Shown: positions 17,261-27,420, counted from the first letter of the stretch. The stretch is DNA of 64,000 bases from Chryseobacterium sp. (GCF_008014695.1 NZ_VOXE01000001.1:124001-188000); one strand, 5' to 3'. Made by a program: numbers and translations. The notes: generated by a model not told the origin, from the letters alone.

Positions 17261-17290
17261 AAAAATCCCGGAAATCATTCCGGGTTTTTT
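17261..17290. terminator. bidirectional terminator
   Basis: CCCGGAA / TTCCGGG (17267-17273 and 17278-17284) form a 7-bp stem with an ATCA loop, flanked by A and T runs. It closes the repeat region on the plus strand and overlaps the stop codon of the Mpo1-like gene on the minus strand. Confidence 0.8.
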
Positions 17291-17601
17291 GATGCTTTGA
17301 ATTTCTGTTTCCCCGTCAGGAGCTCAAAGAAGAGCCGGAAATCTGAAGCCAGATTCCATACAGGATGTCTGAAGGTCTTCGGACTGTTTTTTTCAAACAG
17401 GACATGCGAAAGCATCCCGAATCCGTATCCAAAAATCGGGAGGTACCAGAGAAACCTTTCTTTCCCTGAGGTGATAACGTAAAAAATAACGAACAGAAAC
17501 AATAGGGTCCCGATAAAATGCGCGATTCTTGTCCCCAGCTTTTGGTGTTCTGCCAGATAGGCGGGGTAATATTCGGCGTAGGTGGTAATTCTTTCAGACA
17601 T
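17275..17601 (-). CDS. Mpo1-like / DUF962 membrane protein
   Basis: The 108-residue protein has two hydrophobic segments and the four conserved histidines of the Mpo1/YGL010w family: H19 and H28 (AEHQKLGTRIAHFIGT), H66 (MLSHVLFEKNSP) and H79 (FRHPVWNLASDF). The yeast founder is an iron-dependent dioxygenase acting on 2-hydroxy fatty acids in phytosphingosine breakdown. The bacterial role is unproven, though Bacteroidota sphingolipids make a lipid substrate plausible. Its start lies 5 nt after the permease stop, so the two are co-transcribed. Confidence 0.85.
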   Translation of the reverse strand: MSERITTYAEYYPAYLAEHQKLGTRIAHFIGTLLFLFVIFYVITSGKERFLWYLPIFGYGFGMLSHVLFEKNSPKTFRHPVWNLASDFRLFFELLTGKQKFKASKNPE

Positions 17602-17606
17602 TGTAT

Positions 17607-19280
17607 TTATTGTTTATCCCTTAATTTACTGTTTTTATATCCGTAGGAAAAATAGATGATCAAACCGATCCCGAACCAAAGTGCAAACCAGAACCAGTTG
17701 TTATGGCCCATACCGGTCAGGAGATAGAGGCAGGAGCTTAAACCGATCAGCGGGATGAGCGAAAGGTTTTTTACAAAGGCCAGTACACAAAGTCCCAGAT
17801 TGATGAGGATGAACAGAAAGATGGAAATCCTGAACTCGCTTTCCTTCGGATCCCTCCAGTTCATGAGGTTTTCGAAGAATGCAGGCTGCCAGAAGTAGAA
17901 AAACACCAGTCCGCCGATGAAGATCACCGGGAAGATGAGTTTTGCATTGATATAGGGAAGGTGAAACCTGCCTTTGAGCTTTTCTTTTGATGGTAGCAAC
18001 AGCACACCGCCACAGACCAGTACAAATGCGAAGATCGTCCCGATGCTTGTAAAATCCAGAATAAAGGATTTATCGGTGAAGAGAATCGGAATTCCCACCA
18101 CAAGCCCGGTAATAATAGTGGCAAACGAAGGGGTTTTGTGTTTTGGATGAATCTCCATGAATTTTTTCGGCATCAGTCCGTCGCGGCTCATGGCGTACCA
18201 GATCCGGGGCTGCCCCATCTGGAATACCAGGAGAACAGTGGTGATGGCAATTACGGCCGCCAGGGAAACCACAAATTCCATCCATGGAATGTTGGCATTT
18301 CCGGCTTCAAAAATAAAGGAGAGCGGATCACCCACTCCGTCGAATTTGCGGTAATCGACCATTCCCGTTAGAACCAAGGTGAGGATAATATAAATGACGG
18401 TACAGAGTACAAGTGAGATGATCATTCCGCGTGGTAGGTTTTTTTGCGGTTCTTTCGTTTCTTCAGACAGAACACTCAGTGCATCAAATCCGATATACGC
18501 GAAGAAGACTCCGGAAACGGCACTCATCACGCCCGTAAAACCATTCGGCATAAAGGATTTTATCCCGGTTTCGGTGCTTGCAGGAAACCAGTTGTCGGTG
18601 TTAATGTAGGCGATTCCTACTGCAATAACGAGCAGGATAATGAAGAGTTTCAGGATAACGAAAATATTATTGAAGTTCTTGGATTCTTTCAAACCTACAT
18701 AACATAGCCACGTAATCAGTCCGTTAATGACCAGCGCAGGAATATCAACGATGAGCTTTAGATTCCCAACCAAAGGGGCATTTTTCCACGCATTGATGAG
18801 TTCCTGATTCTCAGATCCACCAAAAAAAGCTTTCTTCGCTTCAGAATAACTGCAGCTCAAAAACTCGGGAATATGAACACCGATTCTGCCCATGAAACTG
18901 GTGAAATAATCAGACCAGGAGAAGGCTACATAAATATTCCCGAAAGAATATTCCATAATCAGCGCCCAGCCAATCACCCAGGCAATGAGTTCCCCGAAGC
19001 TGGCATACGCATAGGTATATGCGGAACCCGCAGTGGGAATGCGACTAGCAAATTCAGCATAACAGAGGGCGGTGAAACCGCAGGCAAAACCACAGATGAT
19101 GTAAAGGATGATGACTCCGGGACCGCCGCGGAAAACGGCTTCGCCCAAACTGGTGAAACTTCCTGCGCCAATGATGGCGGCAATACCGAAAAAGACAATA
19201 TCCCAAACGCCTAAAACCCTTAAAAGACCCGATGGTTGGTCACTTGCACTGTAGTGTTTTCTTCTGAAAAGTTGATTCAT
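17607..19280 (-). CDS. APC superfamily amino-acid permease (cationic amino-acid transporter type)
   Basis: The 557-residue inner-membrane protein has the APC signature at its first helices (VWDIVFFGIAAIIGAGSFTS, with the unwound TM1 motif) and FACGFTALCYAEFASRIPTAG for TM2-TM3. The later FFAYIGFDALSVLSEETKEPQ is TM6 and following loop. About 12-14 hydrophobic segments are present. It resembles the CAT/YfnA branch that imports amino acids with protons; the exact substrate cannot be read. The start has TACATTTG just upstream. Confidence 0.92.
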   Translation of the reverse strand: MNQLFRRKHYSASDQPSGLLRVLGVWDIVFFGIAAIIGAGSFTSLGEAVFRGGPGVIILYIICGFACGFTALCYAEFASRIPTAGSAYTYAYASFGELIAWVIGWALIMEYSFGNIYVAFSWSDYFTSFMGRIGVHIPEFLSCSYSEAKKAFFGGSENQELINAWKNAPLVGNLKLIVDIPALVINGLITWLCYVGLKESKNFNNIFVILKLFIILLVIAVGIAYINTDNWFPASTETGIKSFMPNGFTGVMSAVSGVFFAYIGFDALSVLSEETKEPQKNLPRGMIISLVLCTVIYIILTLVLTGMVDYRKFDGVGDPLSFIFEAGNANIPWMEFVVSLAAVIAITTVLLVFQMGQPRIWYAMSRDGLMPKKFMEIHPKHKTPSFATIITGLVVGIPILFTDKSFILDFTSIGTIFAFVLVCGGVLLLPSKEKLKGRFHLPYINAKLIFPVIFIGGLVFFYFWQPAFFENLMNWRDPKESEFRISIFLFILINLGLCVLAFVKNLSLIPLIGLSSCLYLLTGMGHNNWFWFALWFGIGLIIYFSYGYKNSKLRDKQ

Positions 19281-19297
19281 AATTTGCTAATGTGAAA

Positions 19298-19305
19298 CAA
19301 ATGTA
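19298..19305 (-). promoter_or_regulatory. -7 promoter element for the permease operon
   Basis: TACATTTG on the minus strand is an exact TAnnTTTG match ending 17 nt before the ATG at 19280. Confidence 0.55.
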
Positions 19306-19440
19306 ATGATTTCAGTAAAAAAATGTTAAACAATGCTAAATTTTATCCGAAATTTAGTTTTAAGACGGTTAAAAATACCTTTAAACAATAAGTTTTTCCT
19401 ATTTTCGTTCCAGTAAAAGACTAATTTCTTAACCAAAAGA

Positions 19441-22404
19441 ATGGATTCAAAAAAAATCATCATTGCCGCCGCCGTGTTCTACTGCGGATTATCCGAAGCT
19501 CAGCAATCCCAATACTTCAGCGACCGCGAAAACTACCGTTTCAGCCTCGCCGAAAACCTGTATCAGAACAAAATCTACAACGCCTCCCAGTTCGAATATG
19601 CGCGACAGTATTTTTATACCGAGTCGCTTTCCGAATCAAGAAAAGAGGCTTCCCAGTTTTTCGATAATGTCATTGGGGTCATCCTCCGAAAGAATCATGC
19701 GGAACAGGGTCTGGAAGCCTTTATGAAAGAATATCCGAACTCGGCATACTTTGCCCAGGCCAATCTTCCGCTTGCCGATTATTATCTGGCACAGAAAGAT
19801 TTTCCGAAAGCACTGGAAACGCTGAAAAATGTGAATCAGTATCAGCTGTCGAAGGAAGAGAATACGCAGTATATCATGAAACTGGGGTACGCGAAATTCA
19901 TGACCGGCGATTCAAAAGGTTCGATTGAAGCGCTTGAAGAAGCGTATACCAATGCGGATGAAACTTCCAAAAGCGACATCGCTTATATGTTGGGTCATTT
20001 GTATTACGCGGGAGGACAGAACGAAAAAGCGTTTACTTTTTTCGACCAGATCAAAGAAAACGAAAAATATGCACGGCTGGTTAAACCGTATTATGTGCAG
20101 ATGCATTTCAATGACAAAGACTACGACCTGGCGATTTCTGAAGGAACTGCGCTCTTAAATGAACAGATTTCCGAAGAGTATAAAGCCGAAGTTCACAAGA
20201 TCATCGGCGAAAGCGCCTTTATGAAAGGGGATTATGAGGCTGCGTATCCGCATCTGAAAATTTATCTGGACAGCAAACCTGCACCTTCTGAAAAAGATCT
20301 GTATGAGATGGGTTTTGTCTCTGCACAGCTTAAAAAATATGATGAAGCGGTTTCTTACTACAACCAGCTTATCAACAGCAACTCGGCTCTTTCCCAGAAT
20401 GCTTATTACCAGTTGGGAAATGCCTATCTGGAAGTCGGTAAAAAGCAGGAAGCACTTTCAGCCTTCCGTTCTGCAAAACAGATGAATTACGATATGAACG
20501 TTCAGAAGATGGCCCATGTTCAGTACGCAAAACTGAGTTACGACATCGGAAATCCATTTGAATCGGCGCCAACGGTGATTCAGGATTTTATAACGACTTA
20601 TCCGGGAAGCAATGAAGACCGCGAAATGAAGTCACTTCTGGTGAAATCATACCTCTATTCCGGAGATTACAAGGGAACGCTCAACGCCATCGATAAAATG
20701 ACGGATTCAAATCCTGAAACCGATAAGATCGATCAGGAAGTTTCTTATTTGCTCGGAACTGAAGAATTCAACAAAGGGAATTTCGATGAAGCGGAAAAAT
20801 ATTTTGTCCGCAGTCTTGAATTCAACCTCAATAAAGAATTTAACGCCAAAGCAACGTATTGGTTGGCGCAAACCTATTATCAGAAGGGGAATTATCCTTC
20901 TGCCATCTCCCGTTACGAAAGGCTTTTTAATGAAAATTTTCCTGAAAAACAGCAGCTGCCTTACGATCTGGGATATGCGTATTTCAAATCCAAAAAATTC
21001 GACAAAGCAAGACAGTATTTCACGGAATATCTGAAAAACCCGAAACAGGATTTTAAAAATGATGCTGAACTAAGGCTTGCTGATACCTATTATGCCGACA
21101 ATCAACTGAATGAAGCGATCGCCATTTACGAAAAAGCGGAGAATGCAGATGATTACACCTTATTTCAGAAAGCGATGGCGCTTGGCTTTAAAGGGGATAC
21201 CGAAGCGAAAATCACCGAACTTCAGAAACTGCTCAGTCAGTATAAAAACTCGGAGTATACCGATGATGCCCAATATGAAATCGCGACCGCGTATGCCGCA
21301 AACGACGATTTCATCGGTTCCAATGATTATTTTTCAAAAGTCATAAGCACCAGTTCCGACAAAGATATGGTGGCGAATGCGCAGATTTACCGCGCCCAGA
21401 ATTATATCGATCAGAACCAAAACGAAAAAGCGCTTTCTGAATTCAGACTGCTCGGAAATCAGTACCGCAATACTGCTTTTGCAGGGAAAATTGTACAGGC
21501 GTCAAGGCCGGCATTTATGAAAAACAGCGATGTAGCAGGATATCAAAGTTTTGCGGAAAGTTTGGGTGTAAAAATCGAGGCTTCAGAAATCGATGAGATC
21601 AACCTGAGCACCGCTAAAAACTATTATGCGAATAAAGATTACAAAAATGCGGTTCCGCTTTTTGAAAAATATCTCACCCAAAATCCAACCGGAGAAGGGT
21701 TGTATCAGGCGAAGTATGAGCTTGGCGAAAGTTATTACCAGACGCAGAATTCCACAAAAGCGGTTTTGGTTTTACAGGAAGTGGCCGGTGTGCAGAACGA
21801 TTATCAGGAAGAAGCGCAAACAAGGCTTGCACAGATTTATCTGAGTCTTAACAATTCAAGCGAAGCCAGAAAATATCTGGAGCCGCTTGCAAATTCGCCC
21901 AATCCCGCACTGAAAAGCTTTGCCAATGTGGAGCTGATGAAACTGTATGCGGAGGAAAAGAATTTTGCTCAGGCAGAAATTTTTGCAGATCTCGTGTTGA
22001 AAGATGCTAAAAATTCAGCTTCGGTCCTGGAACAGGCCAAAGTGATCAAGGCACGAAGCCTTATGAACAGCGGAAAAGACAATGATGCTAAAACGGCTTA
22101 TTCGGCGCTCGAAAAATCATCGAATACAGAAGTGGCAGCCGAATCGCTTTACGCAAAAGCGTTTTATCAAAACAAAGCAAAGGCCTTTAAAAACTCCAAC
22201 GAAACCATCTTTAAACTGGCCAATAACTATGCTTCTGAAGAATATTGGGGTGCAAAAGCCCTTGTTGTGATGGCAAAGAACTACATCGGTCTCAAAGACA
22301 GTTATCAGGCGAGTTATACCGCAGACCAGATCATTGCCAACTACCAGGATTTTCCGGAAATCGTTGCGGAAGCCAAAGAAGTAAAAAAACTGATTAAGAA
22401 GTAA
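19441..22404 (+). CDS. large tetratricopeptide-repeat protein, exported
   Basis: The 987-residue protein begins with a short signal peptide (KIIIAAAVFYCGLSEA, cut before QQ) and then consists almost wholly of TPR/Sel1-like helical pairs, recognisable by repeated YYNQLINSNSALSQNAYYQL, ATYWLAQTYYQKGNYPSAIS and similar units. The fold is a long superhelix for protein-protein contact, in the periplasm. It lacks catalytic domains. The next gene, 46 nt downstream, encodes an outer-membrane beta-barrel, so the pair probably forms an envelope complex; the cargo is unknown. Confidence 0.88.
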   Translation: MDSKKIIIAAAVFYCGLSEAQQSQYFSDRENYRFSLAENLYQNKIYNASQFEYARQYFYTESLSESRKEASQFFDNVIGVILRKNHAEQGLEAFMKEYPNSAYFAQANLPLADYYLAQKDFPKALETLKNVNQYQLSKEENTQYIMKLGYAKFMTGDSKGSIEALEEAYTNADETSKSDIAYMLGHLYYAGGQNEKAFTFFDQIKENEKYARLVKPYYVQMHFNDKDYDLAISEGTALLNEQISEEYKAEVHKIIGESAFMKGDYEAAYPHLKIYLDSKPAPSEKDLYEMGFVSAQLKKYDEAVSYYNQLINSNSALSQNAYYQLGNAYLEVGKKQEALSAFRSAKQMNYDMNVQKMAHVQYAKLSYDIGNPFESAPTVIQDFITTYPGSNEDREMKSLLVKSYLYSGDYKGTLNAIDKMTDSNPETDKIDQEVSYLLGTEEFNKGNFDEAEKYFVRSLEFNLNKEFNAKATYWLAQTYYQKGNYPSAISRYERLFNENFPEKQQLPYDLGYAYFKSKKFDKARQYFTEYLKNPKQDFKNDAELRLADTYYADNQLNEAIAIYEKAENADDYTLFQKAMALGFKGDTEAKITELQKLLSQYKNSEYTDDAQYEIATAYAANDDFIGSNDYFSKVISTSSDKDMVANAQIYRAQNYIDQNQNEKALSEFRLLGNQYRNTAFAGKIVQASRPAFMKNSDVAGYQSFAESLGVKIEASEIDEINLSTAKNYYANKDYKNAVPLFEKYLTQNPTGEGLYQAKYELGESYYQTQNSTKAVLVLQEVAGVQNDYQEEAQTRLAQIYLSLNNSSEARKYLEPLANSPNPALKSFANVELMKLYAEEKNFAQAEIFADLVLKDAKNSASVLEQAKVIKARSLMNSGKDNDAKTAYSALEKSSNTEVAAESLYAKAFYQNKAKAFKNSNETIFKLANNYASEEYWGAKALVVMAKNYIGLKDSYQASYTADQIIANYQDFPEIVAEAKEVKKLIKK

Positions 22405-22450
22405 GAAGTACAAACGAAAATTTTACTTTTTCCTCAAATACAAATAAGAC

Positions 22451-24223
22451 ATGAACAAAAGAATTCAAATACTATCCATATTATTTATCGGAATCTCGCA
22501 GGTCGCATTTTCGCAGATCAAGGAAGAAAAACTCATCCTCGACCGCAAACGCGAACCTGAAGTGAAAAAAATCGAAAAGAAAAAAACTTCAGTAGAGGCC
22601 GAGAAAAATTATCCGCCCGACGCAAAATCCCAGAATCCGGTGAACTACGAGATCACCAATGTTCCGGCATCTTCCGATTTCAAGACTTCCGTTATTCAGG
22701 GTGAAGATATTTCCCCGAAATTTGAGGCGGATGAGCAAAAAAATTATTTCAGACTCGGAATGGGAAATTTCGGGAAAGTTCTGGCCGACGGAACCATTTC
22801 GACCCTTTTGGAGAATAAAATGGAAGTGGGAGCCGATGTGCATTATCTTTCAACCACAGGCCTTAAAAAAGAGTACACTTGGGATTCAGGACAGATGTCG
22901 GCGAATCTTGGCGCCTTTCTCAATTCTTATGGCGAAAAAGGAAAATTCAATCTGAATGCTGATTTTGGGCTGAACGATTACAATTATTATGGGATTTACG
23001 CATTAAATCCTGCTTCGGATATTGATCTGCAGCAGAAAACCAACCGCTTCCGGCTGAATGGTTTTTACGATTTTTATTTGAATGAAATCCTGAATGATGT
23101 GCGCGTGAAATCTTCATTTTTAAGTGATCATTTCGATGCAAAAGAAAGTCAGGCTGAAATTCTGCTGAACCTTTCGAAGCACGGCGTTGAAATTCCAACG
23201 TTCGACGGCGTGACCCTGAATGCCGATCTGGGTGTAAATCTGGAAACATTGCGTTCTGAATTTGCTTTGCTGGATGAAAATTCTTCAGATTTTTTCAATG
23301 CGACGCTTTCGCCGAAGGTCACTTTCCACAAAGGCAATTCCTATTTGATGATCGGTTCCGGATTTTCTTTTTTGAATGCAGAAAATTCAAACAATATAAT
23401 CACTAATGCTACGCGGAGCAATAAAACGTACTGGTTTCCAAAAGCGGAACTGCAGTTTGCCGCCGCCGATGAATTTAAATTTTACGCAGGTGTTGACGGC
23501 GGTCTGAAACTGAATTCCTATGCAGAAATGCTCGAGGAGAATCCATATTTGGTTTCCGATCAGGAACTCTGCGCTACAGAGACGAAATATAAAATGTACT
23601 TCGGTTTAAGAGGCGATATCGATCGGACCATCAAATATGATTTCAGTGCCGGTTTTGGGAAAATGAATGACATCATGTTCTTCCAGGCGAATGATCTTTT
23701 CGACTACAACCAGACCTTAAACCGCTCGGCTTACAACTTTGCGAATGCTTTTTCCGCGGTCTACGATAACGGAACCGTAAGTGAAGTTAAAGGAAGCGTG
23801 CAGTATTTTCCTCTTGAAAATTTAATACTGGATGCAGAAGCGAATTTTGCGAAATATACGCTCGACAATTACGAACATATTTACAATATTCCATTGCTCA
23901 GAGCCAGTGTTGGTGGAAAATATGCGATGCTGGGGAAAAAACTGAACCTCGGCGCCAAAGTGCTCTTCGCATCTGACCGTACCACCAACTCTTTTGAATT
24001 TGAAGAAACCGGTACTGTACCGAATATGTATGTCTCTACAGGGAACACAAATGATAAAGTTGGCGGTTTTGCCGATATAAATCTCTCAGCAGAGTACAAA
24101 GTTCACAAAAATTTCAGTATTTTTGCGCTCGGAAATAATTTACTCAATACCAATTATCAGACGTATAAAGGATACAAAGTCCTGGGTGCACAGATCTTAG
24201 GAGGAGTAAAGATTTCTTTTTAA
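22451..24223 (+). CDS. outer-membrane beta-barrel protein, TonB-receptor-like without a plug
   Basis: The 590-residue protein has a signal peptide (MNKRIQILSILFIGISQVAF, cut near SQ), a charged linker, and from about residue 95 a run of amphipathic strands ending in F (LGGVKISF), typical of outer-membrane barrels. The terminal strands (FSIFALGNNLLNTNYQTYKG) resemble TonB-dependent receptors, but at 590 residues with no plug-domain or TonB-box motif it is barrel only. It sits 46 nt behind the TPR gene in the same direction. The ligand is unknown. Confidence 0.82.
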   Translation: MNKRIQILSILFIGISQVAFSQIKEEKLILDRKREPEVKKIEKKKTSVEAEKNYPPDAKSQNPVNYEITNVPASSDFKTSVIQGEDISPKFEADEQKNYFRLGMGNFGKVLADGTISTLLENKMEVGADVHYLSTTGLKKEYTWDSGQMSANLGAFLNSYGEKGKFNLNADFGLNDYNYYGIYALNPASDIDLQQKTNRFRLNGFYDFYLNEILNDVRVKSSFLSDHFDAKESQAEILLNLSKHGVEIPTFDGVTLNADLGVNLETLRSEFALLDENSSDFFNATLSPKVTFHKGNSYLMIGSGFSFLNAENSNNIITNATRSNKTYWFPKAELQFAAADEFKFYAGVDGGLKLNSYAEMLEENPYLVSDQELCATETKYKMYFGLRGDIDRTIKYDFSAGFGKMNDIMFFQANDLFDYNQTLNRSAYNFANAFSAVYDNGTVSEVKGSVQYFPLENLILDAEANFAKYTLDNYEHIYNIPLLRASVGGKYAMLGKKLNLGAKVLFASDRTTNSFEFEETGTVPNMYVSTGNTNDKVGGFADINLSAEYKVHKNFSIFALGNNLLNTNYQTYKGYKVLGAQILGGVKISF

Positions 24224-24238
24224 AAAATATTTTTACGC

Positions 24239-24312
24239 GGCTCGGTAGTTCAATTGGATAGAATATCAGATTTCGGCTCTGAGGGTTGGGGGTTCGAGTC
24301 CCTTCCGGGTCA
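24239..24312 (+). tRNA. tRNA-Arg (anticodon UCG)
   Basis: A 74-nt cloverleaf folds by eye: acceptor GGCTCGG with CCGGGTC plus discriminator A, D stem GTTC/GAAT, anticodon stem TCAGA/TCTGA around loop TTTCGGC (anticodon TCG, reading CGA), and T arm with TTCGAGT. The 3' CCA is not encoded. A strong terminator follows at once. Confidence 0.93.
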
Positions 24313-24313
24313 C

Positions 24314-24349
24314 AAAAGACCGTCTGAATTTTTTCAGACGGTCTTTTTA
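24314..24349 (+). terminator. terminator after tRNA-Arg
   Basis: A perfect 15-bp stem (24314-24328 with 24333-24347), TTTT loop and trailing T residues. Confidence 0.9.
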
Positions 24350-24470
24350 TTTCAGGGTTTTGGATAAAACTGTTCTAAAAGCAGCATTTGCGAAATGACA
24401 ATTTTCATGATTAATTTACACTAGATTTTTCCTAACTTTAATCTGTTAAACAAGTTAAAATTTTAAGGTC

Positions 24471-24707
24471 ATGGAAAACCACAACTTAACCCACGAATTC
24501 CCTGAACTGGAAGAGAAAATCAATGCTCTGAAACTGAACGATGCTGCATTTAAAAAAATGTATGTGAATTATGAGGAAGTGAACGCGCTAATTCAGCATT
24601 ACGAAGAAGGGGAACAGAATCACACCACCGACGAGCATTTAACCGATTTACGCAAAAAAAGAGTCCATCTGAAGGATGATCTTTATTCCTATTTAAAGGC
24701 AAATTAA
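24471..24707 (+). CDS. YdcH family (DUF465) protein
   Basis: The 78-residue helical protein matches the small DUF465/YdcH family: HEFPELEEKINALKLND, FKKMYVNYEEVNALI and the closing LRKKRVHLKDDLYSYL with the typical R-x3-LKD motif. It is a predicted two-helix coiled coil in the cytoplasm; function is unknown across the family. It is a single-gene unit with its own terminator. Confidence 0.88.
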   Translation: MENHNLTHEFPELEEKINALKLNDAAFKKMYVNYEEVNALIQHYEEGEQNHTTDEHLTDLRKKRVHLKDDLYSYLKAN

Positions 24708-24732
24708 ATTCCAACGGATCAAATCAATTCCA

Positions 24733-24759
24733 AAGCGGCTCATGAAGCCGCTTATTTTT
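24733..24759 (+). terminator. terminator after the YdcH-like gene
   Basis: AAGCGGCT / AGCCGCTT form an 8-bp stem with a CATGA loop, followed by ATTTTT. The T-tract coincides with the -7 element of the next gene. Confidence 0.75.
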
Positions 24760-24760
24760 G
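24753..24760 (+). promoter_or_regulatory. -7 promoter element for the NlpC/P60 gene
   Basis: TATTTTTG, an exact match, overlaps the T-tract of the upstream terminator and lies 19 nt before the GTG start at 24780. Confidence 0.5.
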
Positions 24761-24779
24761 GCATAATGTTTTCAGGTTT

Positions 24780-25382
24780 GTGAAAAACAATCTTTTGAGA
24801 TATTTCCTGACTTTAATTTTATTGGTTTTCATTTCATGCAGCCAGAATTCACAGCTCAGAAAAGATCTGAGTAAACTGCTCAGTGAGTCAGAAACGAAAA
24901 ATTCAGAAAAAGATTCAGCAACTGAACAAAATCAATTTCAAAAAAATCCATTCAACCCAGTGGATGAATTTAAAACGACGGGAAAAAACAGGCAAGACCT
25001 CGTAAATTTTGCAGGAAAATACCTCGGAACACCTTATGTGTATGGATCTGTTGATCCTGCTGTGGGTTTCGACTGTTCAGGATTTATCAATTTCGTGTAT
25101 CAACGTTTTGGTTACAATGTTCCGCGATCCTCTAAAGATTTTCTGAATTACGGCAGCGAAATTCCCCTTCACAAAGTGCAGAAAGGAGACTTGCTCATCT
25201 TCAACGGAACCGATTTGAATATTCAAGAAGTTGGACATATCGGAATCGTCTTGAAAGCTGCAGGTAAAAATTCTGAATTCATCCATTCTTCAAGCGGAAA
25301 AGCCAACGGCGTCACCGTGTCCTCACTTTCTTCCCCGCATTACACTGCCAGGTTCATAAAAGCCATTTCAGTAATCGACTGA
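24780..25382 (+). CDS. NlpC/P60 family cell-wall peptidase, lipoprotein
   Basis: A 200-residue protein read from a GTG start; no in-frame ATG lies nearby and the promoter fits. The signal ends in the lipobox FISC at about residue 20, so it is lipid-anchored. The catalytic domain (residues 70-195) has C99 in VGFDCSGFINFVY, H153 in VGHIGIVL and H169 in FIHSSSGKANGV, the expected Cys-His-His triad of gamma-D-glutamyl-diaminopimelate endopeptidases that trim peptidoglycan stems. It is a probable single-gene unit. Confidence 0.9.
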   Translation: MKNNLLRYFLTLILLVFISCSQNSQLRKDLSKLLSESETKNSEKDSATEQNQFQKNPFNPVDEFKTTGKNRQDLVNFAGKYLGTPYVYGSVDPAVGFDCSGFINFVYQRFGYNVPRSSKDFLNYGSEIPLHKVQKGDLLIFNGTDLNIQEVGHIGIVLKAAGKNSEFIHSSSGKANGVTVSSLSSPHYTARFIKAISVID

Positions 25383-25518
25383 AATGTTTGGTGAGTTTCC
25401 GGATCCATACATTTCACAAAGCAAGCATCATTTGCCAGTCAGATTAAACTTTCTGTAATTTTATGCATTAATTTCTGTTAATTCTTTATCACTTCATAAA
25501 TTATCCACTAAAAAACAC

Positions 25519-25526
25519 TACTTTTG
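25519..25526 (+). promoter_or_regulatory. -7 promoter element for typA
   Basis: TACTTTTG, an exact match, lies 18 nt before the ATG at 25545. It rules out translation from the upstream in-frame TTG at 25524. Confidence 0.6.
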
Positions 25527-25544
25527 CACCGTCAAAAAATGATT

Positions 25545-27350
25545 ATGCAAAACATTAGAAATATCGCAATTATTGCGCACGTTGACCACGGCAAGACGAC
25601 TTTGGTGGACAAAATCATTCACGCTACCAGTGTTTTCCGTGAAAATCAGGAAACAGGTGATCTTATCATGGACAATAATGACCTGGAACGTGAGCGGGGA
25701 ATTACCATTTTATCAAAAAATATTTCGGTAACTTATAAAGACACCAAAATTAATGTAATCGATACTCCAGGTCACGCCGATTTCGGTGGTGAGGTAGAGA
25801 GAGTATTGAAAATGGCCGACGGCGTTTTACTTTTGGTGGATGCTTTTGAGGGACCGATGCCGCAAACGCGTTTCGTACTCCAGAAAGCTTTGGAGCTGGG
25901 TTTAAGACCTGTAGTTGTCATCAATAAAGTTGATAAGCCGAACTGTCGTCCGGATGAGGTTCATGATCAGGTTTTTGATCTGTTCTTTAACCTTGATGCT
26001 ACAGAAGAGCAGTTGGATTTCCCAACTTTTTACGGTTCATCAAAACAGGGTTGGTTCAACACTTCACTGGAAGAGACCGACAATATTTTCCCGTTGTTAG
26101 ACGGTATTTTAGAGCACGTTCCTGCTCCGGAAGCGAAAGAAGGACCGCTCAGAATGCAGATCGTATCCTTGGATTTCTCCTCATTTTTAGGAAGAATCGC
26201 AATCGGAAAAATCAACCAGGGTTCGGTAAAAGAATCAGAATGGATTGGTTTGTCTCAGGAAGACGGTAAAATCATCAAAGGAAAAGTAAAAGAATTATAC
26301 GTTTTTGAAGGTCTTGGAAAAAAGAAAGTTCAGGAAGTAAAAGCAGGAGATATCTGCGCAATCGTTGGTTTTGATAAATTCCAGATCGGCGATTCATTCG
26401 TAGATCTTGAAAATCCGGATCCATTGCCAAGAACAGCGATCGACGAGCCTACGCTGAACATGACATTCTCCATCAACAATTCACCTTTCTTCGGAAAAGA
26501 CGGGAAATTTGTAACATCGAACCACTTGAAAGAGCGTTTGATGAAGGAACTGGAAAAAAACTTAGCTCTAAGAGTTGAACCGACTGACGATGCCAATACC
26601 TATTTGGTATTCGGAAGAGGGATTCTTCACCTTTCTGTTTTGATCGAAACAATGAGAAGAGAAGGGTATGAAATGACGATCGGTCAGCCGCAGGTTATTT
26701 TAAGAGAAATCGATGGTGTAAAATGCGAACCTTATGAATCCATGGTAGTTGATGTTCCTGAAGAATATGCTTCAAGAGTAATCGACCTTGCGACTCAGAG
26801 AAAAGGGGATCTACACATCATGGAAACAAAAGGCGAAATGCAGCATTTGGAATTCGAGATTCCTTCCAGAGGTTTGATCGGACTAAGATCTCAGATGTTG
26901 ACGGCAACGGCTGGTGAAGCCATTATGGCGCACCGTTTCACCGAATACAAACCATTCAAAGGTTCAATTCCTGGAAGATTGGTAGGCGTTTTGGTCAGCA
27001 AGTCTCAGGGACCTGCAACCGAATATTCTATCGCGAAATTGCAGGACAGAGGCAAGTTCTTTGTTGATCCGGGCGAGGAAATCTACGCCGGAATGATCAT
27101 TGGTGAGCAAAACAAACCGGGAGATCTTGTGGTAAACATTGTGGAAGCAAAACAGCTGAACAATATGCGTGCATCAGGAAAAGACAAGGACGGTGGTATT
27201 GCCCCGAAAATACTTTTCTCTCTTGAAGAATGTATGGAATACATCCAGGGCGACGAAGCCATCGAGGTAACGCCGAACTTTATCAGAATGCGTAAAAAAG
27301 TCCTTTCAGAAGAAGAAAGAAAACGTACGGAAAGAAACGCAAAATCGTAA
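25545..27350 (+). CDS. typA: translational GTPase TypA/BipA
   Basis: The 601-residue ribosome-associated GTPase of the EF-G family has G1 (AHVDHGKTT), G3 ([13 protein letters not shown]) and G4 (NKVDKP), then domain II, an EF-G III/V-like region ([13 protein letters not shown]) and the BipA-specific C-terminal domain ([17 protein letters not shown], [14 protein letters not shown] basic tail). It supports ribosome assembly and stress growth. I chose ATG 25545 ([10 protein letters not shown]) over ATG 25539 and the TTG at 25524 because the -7 element occupies 25519-25526. Confidence 0.96.
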   Translation: MQNIRNIAIIAHVDHGKTTLVDKIIHATSVFRENQETGDLIMDNNDLERERGITILSKNISVTYKDTKINVIDTPGHADFGGEVERVLKMADGVLLLVDAFEGPMPQTRFVLQKALELGLRPVVVINKVDKPNCRPDEVHDQVFDLFFNLDATEEQLDFPTFYGSSKQGWFNTSLEETDNIFPLLDGILEHVPAPEAKEGPLRMQIVSLDFSSFLGRIAIGKINQGSVKESEWIGLSQEDGKIIKGKVKELYVFEGLGKKKVQEVKAGDICAIVGFDKFQIGDSFVDLENPDPLPRTAIDEPTLNMTFSINNSPFFGKDGKFVTSNHLKERLMKELEKNLALRVEPTDDANTYLVFGRGILHLSVLIETMRREGYEMTIGQPQVILREIDGVKCEPYESMVVDVPEEYASRVIDLATQRKGDLHIMETKGEMQHLEFEIPSRGLIGLRSQMLTATAGEAIMAHRFTEYKPFKGSIPGRLVGVLVSKSQGPATEYSIAKLQDRGKFFVDPGEEIYAGMIIGEQNKPGDLVVNIVEAKQLNNMRASGKDKDGGIAPKILFSLEECMEYIQGDEAIEVTPNFIRMRKKVLSEEERKRTERNAKS

Positions 27351-27390
27351 AGTACTTCTCAGAGTCCGACTTTGAAAAAGTTTAAATATT

Positions 27391-27420
27391 AAAGCCTCAA
27401 TTTATTGAGGCTTTTTTGTT
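27391..27420 (+). terminator. terminator after typA
   Basis: A perfect 10-bp stem (AAAGCCTCAA / TTGAGGCTTT) with a TTTA loop and a T-tract ending in TTTG. Confidence 0.88.

Noticed and set aside
18138..18371. Plus-strand frames inside the permease gene
   Set aside because: They are antisense shadows of a clear APC permease with continuous hydrophobic segments.
25524..25544. Upstream TTG start for typA
   Set aside because: The codon lies inside an exact TAnnTTTG promoter element and would precede the transcription start.
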